This document shows, one piece after another, positions 1-11,120 of a stretch of 64,000 nt of DNA; position 1 is the first letter of the stretch, and each line of letters opens with the position of its first letter. Where the stretch lies: assembly GCF_024362695.1 (NCBI RefSeq), contig NW_026063246.1, positions 930,001 to 994,000 of the forward strand, given 5' to 3'. The notes beneath the pieces were generated by a model. That model was not told the DNA's origin. It ran no database searches and saw only the letters and a program-made list of their open reading frames with translations. A program made the translations under genes and the position numbers. This DNA comes from Pectinophora gossypiella (lineage: Eukaryota > Arthropoda > Insecta > Lepidoptera > Gelechiidae).

Positions 1-241
1 TACACTCTTGAATCGACGTAAATGGAATTTGTATAAAACAATTAATGAATTTAAAAAAGAGCAGAAGAATAACGAGTGCACTATAGAGCGGATCACGTCT
101 TCTGAACCCGTACTACGCAAGAAACGCAAAAGTGGATGCAATCGAGGTGAAAGACTACGCAAACATTTTGAAAGTAAAAATGAAATAGACTTAAAATCTT
201 TTCTTTCTGGTCTAGCGCATATTTGCTACATAAAAAAATAA
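1..241 (+). other. Open frame entering from the left edge, unrecognised
   Basis: A frame open from the left edge ends with a stop at 239-241. The 79 visible codons have no ATG near the start (the first codon inside the window that could initiate is TTG), so if coding this is the C-terminal end of something beginning outside. It is rich in lysine and arginine, with a KKRK-type cluster about 40 residues from the end, and has no motif I can name. Downstream sequence is AT-rich with AATAAA-like stretches. It could be the tail of a transposon or host gene, or chance. Confidence 0.2.
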
Positions 242-659
242 CATGTTTATTTTACTTTGATTTTTTTTTCATTTTGTAAAGATTAAAAATAATTTTGTTC
301 GTATATTTAGATTTTCATCGGGACTTATCTGAAGTTCGCGCAGGTTGTAAGATTTATGATACAATTATTATTTTGTTTATTTTTGTAATCAATTGTTATG
401 ATTTGTAACAGATTTATTAATCATATTATTTGTTTAGGTACTTTTTTACCTACTAACATTCTGTGATTTGATTACCTATATTTGTTTATTTCTTTGAATA
501 ACTTATGTACTAATGTAGGTATATTTGTGTTTGAATGATCAGAGATCAGATCCATTTTTGTTAAATTTATAGCCATTTATTTTGTTTACTGTACTGAAAG
601 TAGATATTTTTTATTATTAAAAGATAACAGAATTCGAGTACATTTTTTTCAGCATTATA
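242..659. other. AT-rich intergenic stretch
   Basis: No reading frame, tRNA, or clear repeat boundary is visible. The sequence is strongly AT-rich with short T runs and scattered TAGGTA words that are common in lepidopteran intergenic DNA. Confidence 0.4.
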
Positions 660-945
660 GACACCCAATCCTTATACAATAAATTAACAAAATTAATCCT
701 AAGGAGGCATTGACTTTGCGTTGAAATAAGTTTGTAAACGAAAAATCATTTTTTATGGGAAGTATCTTTCGATTGCAATGCATTGTTTTAGAAGCTTGAT
801 TTTTTACAGCATTAAAGGACCACAGAAATAATATTAGATGCTAATATCACTTGATAAGTGTTCCTAAGAAAAAAGGTCTTGTCAGACAAACAGACAGGCG
901 GACAACAAAATTATCCTATAAGGGCTCCGACCCTAAACTATAAAA
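660..945 (+). repeat. LINE-like 3' tail or related interspersed repeat
   Basis: The stretch ends in a CAGACAAACAGACAGG-like run followed by a TCCTATAAGGGCTCCG-like motif. That combination recurs in insect dispersed repeats and is usually found near the 3' end of non-LTR elements. No coding sequence is attached, and boundaries are approximate. The family assignment rests on memory of the motif, not on an alignment. Confidence 0.35.
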
Positions 946-1022
946 ATCAAACTGTTTTTTGGTCTATAAACCATTCGACCTCTAACAGTTGAGGCTGTCG
1001 TTCATTCGACCAAACGATCTTT

Positions 1023-1394
1023 GGGCCTGTCCACATCACCACGGCACGACGTCGTCGCCGTGGAACGGTGCGGTGCCGTGGCGCGGCACGTTGCCGTAAC
1101 GTGGGAATTTACGTTGCCGTACCGTAAAAATGTACCTCACGACACCGCAAAGTTACACGTTGCTGTGCCTTGTAAACTTTCGGTACATTCATCACCAAAT
1201 AAATAACAGTCTCGTTGTAGATATGGACCGCACAAAACGTATTCTGCTTCTGTTGTGTGTGTAACTTTGCGGTGTCGTGAGGTACATTTTTACGGTACGG
1301 CAACGTAAATTCCCACGTTACGGCAACGTGCCGCGCCACGGCACCGCACCGTTCCACGGCGACGACGTCGTGCCGTGGTGATGTGGACAGGCCC
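1023..1394 (+). mobile_element. 372-bp fold-back MITE, copy 1
   Basis: The element starts GGGCCTGTCCACATCACC and ends in its reverse complement. The inverted arms run about 135 bp each around a loop of about 100 bp. It is flanked by identical TTT (1020-1022 and 1395-1397), a 3-bp duplication that would fit a PIF/Harbinger-type or Academ-type transposase acting in trans. There is no transposase inside. Short frames that cross it are by-products of the palindrome. Confidence 0.75.
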
Positions 1395-1417
1395 TTTGAT
1401 CTATATTTTATTCGATA

Positions 1418-1789
1418 GGGCCTGTCCACATCACCACGGCACGACGTCGTCGCCGTGGAACGGTGCGGTGCCGTGGCGCGGCACGTTGCCGTAACGTGGG
1501 AATTTACGTTGCCGTATCGTAAAAATGTACCTCACGACACCGCAAAGTTACACACACAACAGAAGCAGAATACGTTTTGTGCGGTCCATATCTACAACGA
1601 GACTGTTATTTATTTGGTGAAGAATGTACCGAAAGTTTACAAGGCACGGCAACGTGTAACTTTGCGGTGTCGTGAGGTACATTTTTACGGTACGGCAACG
1701 TAAATTCCCACGTTACGGCAACGTGCCGCGCCACGGCACCGCACCGTTCCACGGCGACGACGTCGTGCCGTGGTGATGTGGACAGGCCC
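1418..1789 (-). mobile_element. 372-bp fold-back MITE, copy 2 (inverted)
   Basis: Same family and same length as the copy 23 bp to its left, but the asymmetric loop is reverse-complemented, so the two lie in inverted orientation. Flanking trinucleotides are ATA (1415-1417) and ATA (1790-1792), a 3-bp target duplication. Arms are nearly perfect complements, so the copy is young. Confidence 0.75.
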
Positions 1790-1929
1790 ATAACCATTAA
1801 AATTGAGAAAATAATTTGTGACAATATGTACATTGGTCTGTGTTTTATTCGACTAGTAAAACAATAACCAAGTGTAATTTCGATTACACTTGAAAGGATA
1901 AGATGTATTTCGATTTCAAGTTGTAAATT

Positions 1930-4290
1930 ATCCTCAGAGTGCTTTACAAGACGGAATCAACCCTGGAGCTGTTACAAATGACTTGTCTACCCTTCGGGCT
2001 GTCTTCGGCACCCAAGGCGTTCTCGACAATGTCCAATTGGGTGGCCCAGCTCTTGCGCCAAAAAGGTCTGAGGGGTATATCTGGACGATTATTTGATTGT
2101 AAATCAAGACCGACACATACTAGAAAGTCAGGCTGCGGAAGCCATAGAGATTCTAACACGTCTCGGTCTAACAATCAACTATCCCAAATCTGTGCTCACC
2201 CCGACCAGATGCTTGGACTACTTGGGAATTACATGGAATCTCAGCACGAATTCCAAATACCTTCCTGTAGAAAAAGTTCAAAAAATGAGATCCAAACTGC
2301 TGTCAGTTTTGAAATCCGGCCAGTGGTGCCTCAAAGACGCTCAGAGGATAATGGGAATGTTAAATTTCGCATCGTTTGTGGTGCACAGAGGTCGGTTTCA
2401 TTGCCGCCCTATACAAATGGCCAGTGCTCTTCTCACAAAAGCCAAACCGCAAAGAAAATTCCCATTAGATCGTTTAGCATCGATCGAAATGAGCTGGTGG
2501 GTCGATGCTCTCACATCATGCACTTCGATTCATCGTTAGACTACGGATCATTTCCTAACGACAGATGCGTCAGCAAAAGGTTGGGGAGCTGTTCTGGATG
2601 GCAATCCCCTCAGTGGCATATGGCTCTCGGAACAACAGAGATGGCACAGCAATTTAAAAGAAATGTGGGCAATCATTCAGACGATTCGAAACTCTCATCA
2701 CCACCTGAAGAATGCCTCAATTTTTCTACAGTCCGACAACAAGAGCGTCGTGACATATATAAAAAACGAGGGAGGCTTACGATCAAAAAGTTTGTACCAC
2801 TTGACAATCGCGCTCTTTCAACTGCTGGACAAGAACAATATTCGAATAGTGCCGCAGTACATCCCAGGACAGTTCAACATAGAAGCAGACCGGTTATCCA
2901 GACGGAAAGTTCAAGGGGAATGATTACTTACCCATGAAGCCTGTCAGGAAATATTCGATCGATTCGGTCAACCTTATATCGACTTGTTCGCCTCCAAAAA
3001 TGCGCACGTACTCTCAAGATACGTGTCACGAGACTTCAGCGACTTGAACGCAGAATTTCACGACGCGTTCAGCGAAGATTGGGATTATCTCAAAGCTTGG
3101 GTATTCCCTCCTCCGCATCTCATGCCTAGAGTGTTAGCACACCTCAACAAGGCCAGAGGAATGTACACAATAATAGCTCCACTGTGGCACAAAGTGTATT
3201 GGCGGCCGGATCTGAAGAGGAGAGCGGTGAGAGCTCCCATTACAATTACCAACCTGCGACACAGATTGAAGGACACACGGACCGGGAGGCCGCCAGCCCT
3301 AGTAGATCAGATGTGCCTCGAGGCTTGGTTAGTGAAGGGTGGAATCAACAACTTGAGAACTGGTCTCAGAACGAGATCAATTTATTGAATGCAAGTTGGA
3401 GACCATCTACGAAAAAAGTATACGAGCCTATTTGGTCTAAATGGCAGTCTTGGTGCAGAGTTAAGAATTTTAATTACCTTGAGCCAACAGGGGCACAGTT
3501 AGCTAAATATCTAGCCTATCTTCATCTAGATTTAAAGCTCTCTTATAGAACAATCTTGGTGTACAAATCCGCAATAGCTACATTATCGACACCAAGGTCA
3601 GAGTCAATTAGCAACGATCCTATTGTAAAGAGAATACTTAAATCTATTTCACTAACTAACTGTGACAGGAAATGTAAACAACATTTGGGACCCGAGGGTT
3701 GTTGTAGAGTGGCTAAATGCTAATCCATTAACAAGTAATACGCTATTTAAACTATCCCAGCGGACAGCTCTCATCCTATTATTGGCATCCAGCCGGCGAG
3801 TACATGATCTTACTCTATTGCATATTGATAGCAATCATTTCCAAAATAATTCTGATCACATCATATTGCACCCCGTTTTTGGATCTAAGACTGACAGCTA
3901 TGTTCATAGACAATCGTCATGGAAGCTGGAGAAAGCGGATAATGATAATATTTGTCCAGTATTCCACATAATTAATTTAGTCAACATGTTTAGGCGCTAT
4001 TACTGAACTTTTTATATCGTGTACGGGAACAGTACGTGCTGCCTCCAGGACGATGATTGGGGGTTGGGTTAAAACCCTGCTGAGCGAGGCCGGAGTGCAC
4101 ACCAGCGCCGGCAGCACGCGAAGCGCGGTAGCCTCGCTCAACTGGCTGGAACACTGTACCATTGATCAGGTCATGGCTAAGGGTAATTGGCGTAGTCCTA
4201 ACACTTTTGCGCGTTATTATTCTTCTGAAGTTCGTTCGGATGTAAATTCCAATCAAAATAATTTATCTAGGCATTTTGAAGCTATATGAT
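1930..4290 (+). pseudogene. Broken DIRS-like (tyrosine recombinase) retrotransposon
   Basis: Successive frames encode reverse transcriptase, RNase H, a Dam-like domain and a tyrosine recombinase, in DIRS order. RT pieces: an LPFGLSSAP box near 1990 and a YLDDYL box near 2080, the latter in a different frame, so there is a frameshift between them. RNase H begins with TTDASAKGWGA near 2560, crosses another frame change, and ends with PGQFNIEADRLSR near 2900. The Dam-like domain (IDLFASKNAHVLSRY, then FPPP) lies at about 2975-3230. The recombinase starts near 3360, breaks near 3660 and again near 4005, and ends FARYYSSEV at about 4215. No gag or inverted terminal repeats remain. It is related to, but clearly diverged from, the intact DIRS at 43738-49110. 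It cannot encode functional protein. Confidence 0.85.
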
Positions 4291-4590
4291 TAAGTTATGT
4301 TATAATCCGTGTATGTACATACGTACGTACATACTTAGGTATACAGCGAATAGAGCTGTATTTATAGTTACTTTAACAGTTTGTTTCAACTAAAAGAGGT
4401 CACTTTAAAATATACTTATAGTTGATTTGTAAGTTAATTAGAGTAATTGAAACACAACATTATACTTTTGTTCATTATTCATTTATCTTTCATTTTACTT
4501 CCCAGGGATCAATTCCACATTGGCATCATTTATAACAATATCATATGAGTAACACTTGCTACCAGGCGATAACAAACACATCTCACTATA
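4291..4590. other. AT-rich spacer between DIRS remnant and mariner
   Basis: No gene visible. It includes a short TACGTACGTACATA-type simple stretch near 4315 that could be an eroded microsatellite. Confidence 0.4.
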
Positions 4591-5893
4591 CGTAGTCGGT
4601 CCCAAAGTTCTGTCATATATGAAAATAGTGATAAAATAAAAAGTACCAATAAGTTTATAAAAATTTATATATCAATTTAAAGTATATTTATTAAGAAATG
4701 AAAATAACTTAAAATTATTCGAAATGACTTCCCTTGTTTTTAATAACTTCCCTCAAACGCCGCGGCCAGTCATCTATCGCAGCACGCACCATATTCATGT
4801 CTATTTCAGCGACGGCTTTAATTATGGCTGACTTCAGGCTCGCCAAATTTTTGTGGGGTTTAGCACAGACCTTGTTCTCTAAGACCTGCCAAATTTTATA
4901 ATCCAGAGGATTAAGGTCCGGACTGGAGGAAGGCCAATCTTCGTGTCTAATAAAGTCAATTTTTTGATGGTCGAACCAGGCTTGAGTAGTTTTGGCTTTG
5001 TGTGCAGGCGCAGAATCCTGCTGGAACACGAAATGATGTCCTGAAAATAGCGTGTTGGGCAGATCTTTGACAAGCCGATTCAAAACCGTCTCTTGGTACA
5101 CTTTTGCACTGGACACCTTTTTCGCAGAAATGAACCTCCGTTGGCCCATAGTAAGAGACACCTAACCAGACCATCACTGAAGATGGATGATGCCCATGTT
5201 GAACCCGCGGAACTTTTTTTCCTGCTTCTTCAGAGTTCTCTGCGTACACTCTATCGTTTTGCTTATTGTACTTTTCTTCTATATCAAAAATTTTTTCGTC
5301 TGTAAAAAGTATGTCACGGTGTCGGTTTCTCGCGTACCGTTTTAATAACAACCGGGATCTTTTGAGTCTAATTGCTTTCAGTCGGGCATTAAGTAAGTGT
5401 CCACTCTTTTTCTTGTATGCTCGCAACTTAAGGTCTTCGTTTAAAACCGTTTTGACTGTTTTTCTACTGACCCCCATCTGCAAAGCCATCAGTTTCTGTT
5501 TTCGGACAGGATTTCTTCGTATGCGCGCCTTTATCGCTTTGATCACTGCTGGTGTTCTTGCGGAGCGAGGCCGGCCAGTTCTTTTCTTGTCCTCAACACT
5601 TGAGACTTCATTATACCTATTTATGGTACGATACTCAAACCTAAGTGTTATTTTCAAATTTTTGAGCAACTTGAAAATGGTACTCGGCGAGTGTCCACAG
5701 CGATGCAACGCTAAAATTGCGATTCGGTTTTCTTTCAAGGTCCACTCCATCGTAATAAATCACGGCAAATGATCATTTTTTGTTTTAAAATAATTGTCAA
5801 ACATTCAAAAATGGAACGCCATAAAATTTTTCTAAAAGCATGTTCGAAATTTAAAAATAATGTGCCTGTGACAGAACTTTGGGACCGACTACG
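4591..5893 (-). mobile_element. maT-type (DD37D) mariner transposon
   Basis: A 1303-bp Tc1/mariner element. The terminal inverted repeats are 25 bp and perfectly complementary (starting CGTAGTCGGTCCCAAAG at 4591, mirrored up to 5893) and are flanked by TA on both sides (4589-4590, 5894-5895). The transposase is on the minus strand. The spacing of the last two catalytic aspartates (37 residues between QQD and NPLD) marks the maT/DD37D group known from Lepidoptera. A single frameshift in the transposase makes this copy non-autonomous, while its ends look usable. Confidence 0.9.
4715..5750 (-). pseudogene. maT mariner transposase, one frameshift
   Basis: Starts at an ATG at 5750 (MEWTLKENRIAIL). 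Residues 1-100 form the paired helix-turn-helix DNA-binding region, with the GRPR linker at about 59-62. The first catalytic aspartate is in LFTDEK (residue 151). Around 5110-5125 the frame shifts by one base in an A-rich run, after EVHFCEKG. The continuation carries the second aspartate in FQQDSAPAH and the third in SPDLNPLDY, with 37 residues between them, then a normal C-terminus ending near 4715. Every expected catalytic residue is present, so the copy decayed recently. The fragment starting at 5161 has no true start codon. Confidence 0.88.
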
Positions 5894-5992
5894 TATAGGT
5901 CTCGAATAACGGTTCATAGCATATAATATACCTGTTTTACCTGAAATTAAAACAGTTATTATATGCGGAAACCTTATTCGAGACCTATATTT
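5894..5992. repeat. Imperfect inverted repeat next to the mariner
   Basis: Two arms of about 48 bp (from TATAGGTCTCGAATAA, mirrored as TTATTCGAGACCTATA) surround a tiny loop near 5943. The mariner's right-hand TA coincides with the outer edge of this palindrome. It may be a small palindromic MITE or hairpin that served as the mariner's target. Confidence 0.55.
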
Positions 5993-6059
5993 ACATTCCT
6001 GCCTGGTATCCAAAATATTTCATTTGGCCACTGTTAAAACTCAATGTTAGAATGTTTTT

Positions 6060-7260
6060 ATTATTAAACGGTTTTATTTAGCTCACCCCGTTTGTTTTAT
6101 TCTTGGGTCAAATTTAGTAATTCAAATTTCACCCTCTTCCTGTCAACCGATTAATCTGAAATTTTGTATACACTTTGGATTTTGGTGACAATACAATTAT
6201 GTTTATTCATTATCATTATAAATCCAAGATGGCGGCCGCTACAAAATGGCGGATAACGTAGGTTTTATCAATCCCATCAATATGGGTATCAAATGAAAGG
6301 GCTCAACAAGCAGAATACAATATACTAAAAAAAAATTAAATCCAAGATGGCGGCCGCTACAAAATGGCGAATAACGTAGGTTTTATCAATCCTATCAATA
6401 TGGGTATCAAATGAAAGTGCTCAACCAGTAGAATACAATGTACTATATAAAATTAAAATCCAAGATGGCGGCCTCTACAAAATGGCGGATAACTTAGGTT
6501 TTATCAATCCCATCAACATGGGTATCAAATGAAAGGTCTCAACAAGTAGAATACAATTTACTATGCAAAATTGAAATCTAAGATGGCCTACAATTATAAT
6601 AATTCATTATCATTATAAATCCAAGATGGCGGCCGCTACAAAATGGCGGATAACGTAGGTTTTATCAATCCCATCAATATAAGTATCAAATGAAAGGGCT
6701 CAACAAGCAGAATACAATATACTAAAAAAAATTTAAATCCAAGATGGCGGCCGCTACAAAATGGCGGATAACGTAGGTTTTATCAATCCGTCGGATAACG
6801 TAGGTTTTATCAATCCCATCAATATGGGTATCAAATGAAAGGGCTCAACAAGCAGAATACAATATATTAAAAAAAAATTAAATCCAAGATGGCGGCCGCT
6901 ACAAAATGGCGGATAACGTAGGTTTTATCAATCCTATCAATATGGGTATCAAATGAAAGTGCTCAACCAGTAGAATACAATGTACTATATAAAATTAAAA
7001 TCCAAGATGGCGGCCTCTACAAAATGGCGGATAACTTAGGTTTTATCAATCCCATCAACATGAGTATCAAATGAAAGGTCTCAACAAGTAAAATACAATT
7101 TACTATGCAAAATTGAAATCTAAGATGGCCGCCGCTACCAAATGGCTTATAACAATTTTTTATCAATCCCACCAATATGGGTATCAAATAAAAGGGCTTG
7201 ACAAGAAGAATACAGTGCACTATACAACCTCAATATTTAAGATGGGCGCAGCCACTAAAT
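6060..7260 (+). repeat. 118-bp satellite array, copy 1
   Basis: Begins with a non-repeated leader (AAACGGTTTTATTTAGCTC) of about 150 bp and continues with about nine monomers of about 118 bp. Each monomer starts CAAGATGGCGGCC, has a second CAAAATGGCGGA box, then TTTTATCAATCC and ATGGGTATCAAATGAAA. One monomer is broken by a short internal duplication near 6790. The same array appears inverted at 39580-42297, 43368-43737 and 59340-61030. It always sits beside a Helitron helicase fragment, so it probably travels as part of a Helitron. Confidence 0.85.
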
Positions 7261-7302
7261 GGCGTATAATAATAAGATTAAAATTTAGAAATTGAATCTG
7301 GG

Positions 7303-7566
7303 ATGACGGCTGAAAGAAGAATGTTGCCTTTAATACTATCATGGGCTTCTACAATACATAAAATGCAGGGCAGCACTGTGGATCACGCAGTCGTATACTT
7401 AGGTGCGAAACTGTTTGAAGAAGGTCAAGCCTACGTGGCTCTTAGTATAGTAAGATCTTTGCAGGGACTACGTATAGAGGAGTTGGACTGCAATAAACTA
7501 ACGGGCACGAAACCTTGCAATAATGAAGCACTAAATGAATTAAACAGAATGCGAAATAAAAACTAA
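7303..7566 (+). pseudogene. Helitron Pif1-like helicase, C-terminal fragment (copy 1)
   Basis: Encodes 87 residues matching the last part of a Helitron Rep/helicase: PLILSWASTIHKMQGSTVD (helicase motif V region), then GQAYVALSIVRSLQGLRIEEL (motif VI region) and a short tail. The conserved arginine of ALSRVRS is isoleucine here. The N-terminal Rep nuclease and most of the helicase are absent, and satellite lies directly upstream, so this is a relic. A CTAG lies just after the stop at about 7575, which resembles a Helitron 3' end but lacks the usual hairpin. Other copies are at 39056 and 58816. Confidence 0.8.
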
Positions 7567-7576
7567 AAACTAGAAA

Positions 7577-7970
7577 ATAAAAATAGGTAAAAAAACTTTT
7601 TAAGTTAAACGGTTTTATGTTAAACATACATTGCAATGTTTAAGCTAAATGTACTAAAAACCAAAAAATAATAAAATAGATACAGTCGTGGGAATTATAA
7701 ACATATGCATAGACTAGACTAAAATAAAACCGTGGGGCACGTCAATTGTCTACAATCGTTGATTAAAATGTTTGTTTTGTAATGTTACACTATAATTAGG
7801 CAGTTGTTCAACCGACAACGATGGACGTGTGATAAGTAGGGCTAGAATGTGGAAACAAGCTAGCATCTATTTTATTATTTTTTGGTTTTTAGTACATTTA
7901 GCTTAAACATTGCAATGTATGTTTAACATAAAACCGTTTAACTTAAAAAGTTTTTTTACCTATTTTTATT
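7577..7970. mobile_element. Fold-back MITE (AATAGGT ends), short form
   Basis: Arms start AATAGGTAAAAAAACTTTTT and the mirror image ends near 7970. The loop is shared with the longer forms at 38285-39047 and 42298-43367, but about half of the loop and part of the inner right arm are deleted. The left junction with the helicase fragment is identical to the one at 39047-39056. Confidence 0.7.
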
Positions 7971-8605
7971 ATTTATGTTAGTTATGCAAAGTGCCACTAG
8001 ATGTCGCTTTACCAGTTTAGAACGCGCTATTAAATCGCACCCTTCGTGGAAAAACGCAGTAAGTTGATTTTATCAACTTTTCAGGAGCTAAAAAAAACTG
8101 TCCTACTAATTAGTTATAAGTCCTGGAAATAACCTTCAAAGAGAAAATAATAGCAAAATGTAGCCCGGATTGACCCACATTTATTAATTTTTAATTAATA
8201 GTGTATATTTGAAAAAAAAATAAAAAAACACGATTGCGTAGATATTCCACGAAACTATAATCAAACGTTCCGTTGTAAGTACAGACACTGCTTTATTATT
8301 ACGTAGTGCAAACAACATTGACAGTTGTAACTTTACCTACAACGTTGTTCACCTTCCGATTTCGCCTTACTCGGATGTTGAAGTATTAGTTACTTCGTTC
8401 TTACACGAAAAATTTTAACAAAATATTTTGCGTAAGTTGAGAAACCTATTTGTTCCACGTGAAAGTAAATGATCTTAGATAATGTAACTATAGAAATTGC
8501 TTTTTTAATAAGGAAATATCTCAAAATAATTGTATGTATCTTTAAATACTTGTTTGTTGCAGGGGTTAGTCTAGAATGTAGAAGTATGTATGCTCATACA
8601 TTATA
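7971..8605. other. Intergenic stretch without identifiable gene
   Basis: No coding frame. A segment near 8030-8065 (GTGGAAAAACGCAGTAAGT) recurs reverse-complemented near 28635-28655, so at least part is a dispersed repeat. Confidence 0.4.
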
Positions 8606-9945
8606 CAGGGTGGCCCAGAACTTCAAGTTCAAAATGAAAAATTAGATAGAGTGGCTCATTGGCTACTAGAAACACCCCCATGTATGTTCAGCCATAATTT
8701 ATTATTATTTATAGTTTAGGAGATATGACCTATTTTGTACCTTTTTCTAGATTTTCTAGCTTACTGCAGTAATCATCATTTTGTCACTATCCCTTACTTA
8801 ATAATTATTTTATTTTACTTCATAACACACAGTTACAGTCAGGGGCGGGTTATTTATAGACTAAGTTTTCTTTAATAATTTTATTGTTAAATTGTAAATG
8901 TGCTTCATAACTATTTCTAAAGATATATACCGTTAGGTAAAAAAATAAAAACAGTCAAATCAAAGACAAAAAAAAGTTATTGGAAGTCAAAGTGAGAAGT
9001 GGACCAAAATTGTCACAGTTGTTAAAACTTCGCCGAAGAATAATTAACACATGAGATTGGCATGGACGCTGAAAGTAGGTATCTCTAAAAAACTGCTCCA
9101 TTTAATAGGCTTTTAGACACATCCAAAAAAAGTACCCTTAATAGAAGCAATAAACTAAGTAATTAGACCTCAAAGATTGCAAGATAGACAGATTTGAAGG
9201 AAAAAATTACATTCTCATACAATGTAGGTAGCTGCTTCTTTCTAACGTTGTTAAAGGTGCTCAAAGAGACATTTTCAATAAAAAAAGATCACGCTCATAA
9301 TCGCTAACAGGGTAGACATAGCAACAGTCTGAAGACAAAACTTGCAGTCACTTTTGGTATTCATATTGTAATGAAGGAAAAAGTTATCCCCAAACACTGT
9401 TGGTGATTCATACTATGAGATACTAAAATAAAATCTGTCTGTCTTGCAATCTTTGAGGGCTAATTACTAGTTTTATGCCCCTATTAAGGGTACTTTTTTT
9501 GATGTATCTAAAAGCCAATTAAATGGAGCAGTTTTTAAAAACACTTTCAGGGTTCATGAAAATCTCATGTGTTTATTATTCTTCGGCGAAGTTTTAACAA
9601 CTGTAATAATTTTAGACGAATTCTCACTTTGACTTCCAACTTCCAATGACTTTTTTATCTTTCATTCGACTGTTTTTATTTTTTCACCTAGCGATACACA
9701 TCCTTAGGCATAGTTATGAAGCAAAATAATTAGAAATTAAAAAGAAAAAATTAGAATTATTAAGAAAGGGATAGCGACAAAATGATGATTTCTGAAGTAA
9801 GATAGAAAATCAAGAAAAAGGTGTAAAATGGGTCATATCTCCTAAACCGTAAATAATCGCTGAACATATATGGGGGTGTTTCTGGTAGCTAATGAGCCCC
9901 TCTATCAAATTTTTCATTTTGAACGTGAATTTTTGGGCCACCATG
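8606..9945. mobile_element. 1340-bp fold-back element flanked by TA
   Basis: Termini are CAGGGTGGCCCA on the left and the imperfect mirror TGGGCCACCATG on the right, with TA on both sides. Complementarity continues through most of the length (for example CTTCGCCGAAGAATAATTAA near 9029 mirrored near 9580), giving arms of about 600 bp around a short centre. There is no transposase. TA flanks fit mobilisation by a Tc1/mariner enzyme. Confidence 0.7.
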
Positions 9946-10332
9946 TATATTGAAATAAATTAAATCAGTGTTAAATTAAGTGTTTATTCTAATTTGTATT
10001 AAAAACATGAATATTTATTTACTAGCTGTGCCAAAAGTCGTTTGACCCGCATGGGTTTTCAGTTTTCAGGGAGTTATTTCTATTTGTAATTAAAATCCAA
10101 CTTTTAATTTTAAAACGTTTATTAATTATTACATGCATAATCACAAAATAATATTAATACGGTATGGCACTTGCCTTTATTAGAAAAACCTTCATTTTCA
10201 GTTATTACAGTTAATCATTAAGAGTTTTCTTGAACATTTTGCTCCTTTCCGATCACCCCCCTTTGCTTTTCGGTAGAACCTGCAAATGACAAAATATAAA
10301 AACTATTCAGTATGATAATAAATTACTAAAAA
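9946..10332. other. AT-rich spacer
   Basis: No gene. A short ACTAGCTGTGCC-like motif near 10021 resembles the start of the common repeat seen at 11121, but the similarity ends quickly. Confidence 0.35.
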
Positions 10333-11079
10333 ATTAAGCAAAATTAAAAATTTTGAAAAAAACCCACGACGGTAAAAATCTCATCGAAAAAGAATAAAAT
10401 AACTCAAAACCCCCGACTTAACCCAATTATTATGTAACGAAATATTATATTAGACTTAAAAATACTTTCTAAAAAAGAGTTGATATCTCGAGACATCGGT
10501 AATAGATATACTTAAGTACCTAACAATGAATATGGATGTTTACAGTTTTTTCCTAACGTGTCTGTTTCTCGAAGATATACTTAAATGTAGCGATAATAAT
10601 TTTACCATAATACATAACCGAGGAATATCCGTCGGGGGCTGCCTTTTCTATATGAAATTTCAACAAAAAATTAATCATACTCATAAGTGTATTTTATGTC
10701 GTCGTTAAACATCTACAATTCTTCAATAATTGTATTCACGTCACTAGAAAAACTTTAGCTGGGTTAATGGCAGCCCCCGACGGATATTCCTCGGTTATGT
10801 ATTATGGTAAAATTATTATCGCTACATTTAAGTATATCTTCGAGAAACAGACACGTTAGGAAAAAACTGTAAACATCCATATTCATTGTTAGGTACTTAA
10901 GTATATCTATTACCGATGTCTCGAGATATCAACTCTTTTTTAGAAAGTATTTTTAAGTCTAATATAATATTTCGTTACATAATAATTGGGTTAAGTCGGG
11001 GGTTTTGAGTTATTTTATTCTTTTTCGATGAGATTTTTACCGTCGTGGGTTTTTTTTTTAATTTTTAATTTTGCTTAAT
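10333..11079. mobile_element. Fold-back element with CCCACGACGG arms, copy 1
   Basis: Inverted arms of about 300 bp run from ATTAAGCAAAATT to its mirror GCTTAAT, including CCCACGACGGTAAAAATC near the ends and CCGTCGGGGGCTGCC near the centre. The loop of about 130 bp is unrelated to known transposases. A near-identical inverted copy lies at 58063-58808. The small frame at 10526-10708 lies inside an arm and is not a gene. Confidence 0.75.
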
Positions 11080-11120
11080 TTTATTTCCGACTTTTTAGAG
11101 AGCATATACGAATTATAATC

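Noticed and set aside
1021..1833. Several frames of 60-106 codons on both strands with nearly the same peptide
   Set aside because: They are the two arms of the same palindromic MITE read in both directions; no protein family, no start context.
6228..7260. Regular repeats that superficially resemble a CRISPR array
   Set aside because: The 118-bp units have no short repeat plus unique spacer pattern, no cas genes, and the sequence is eukaryotic; it is a satellite.
7303..7566. Small host gene beginning with ATG
   Set aside because: The peptide is clearly the last part of a Helitron helicase and is present three times beside satellite.
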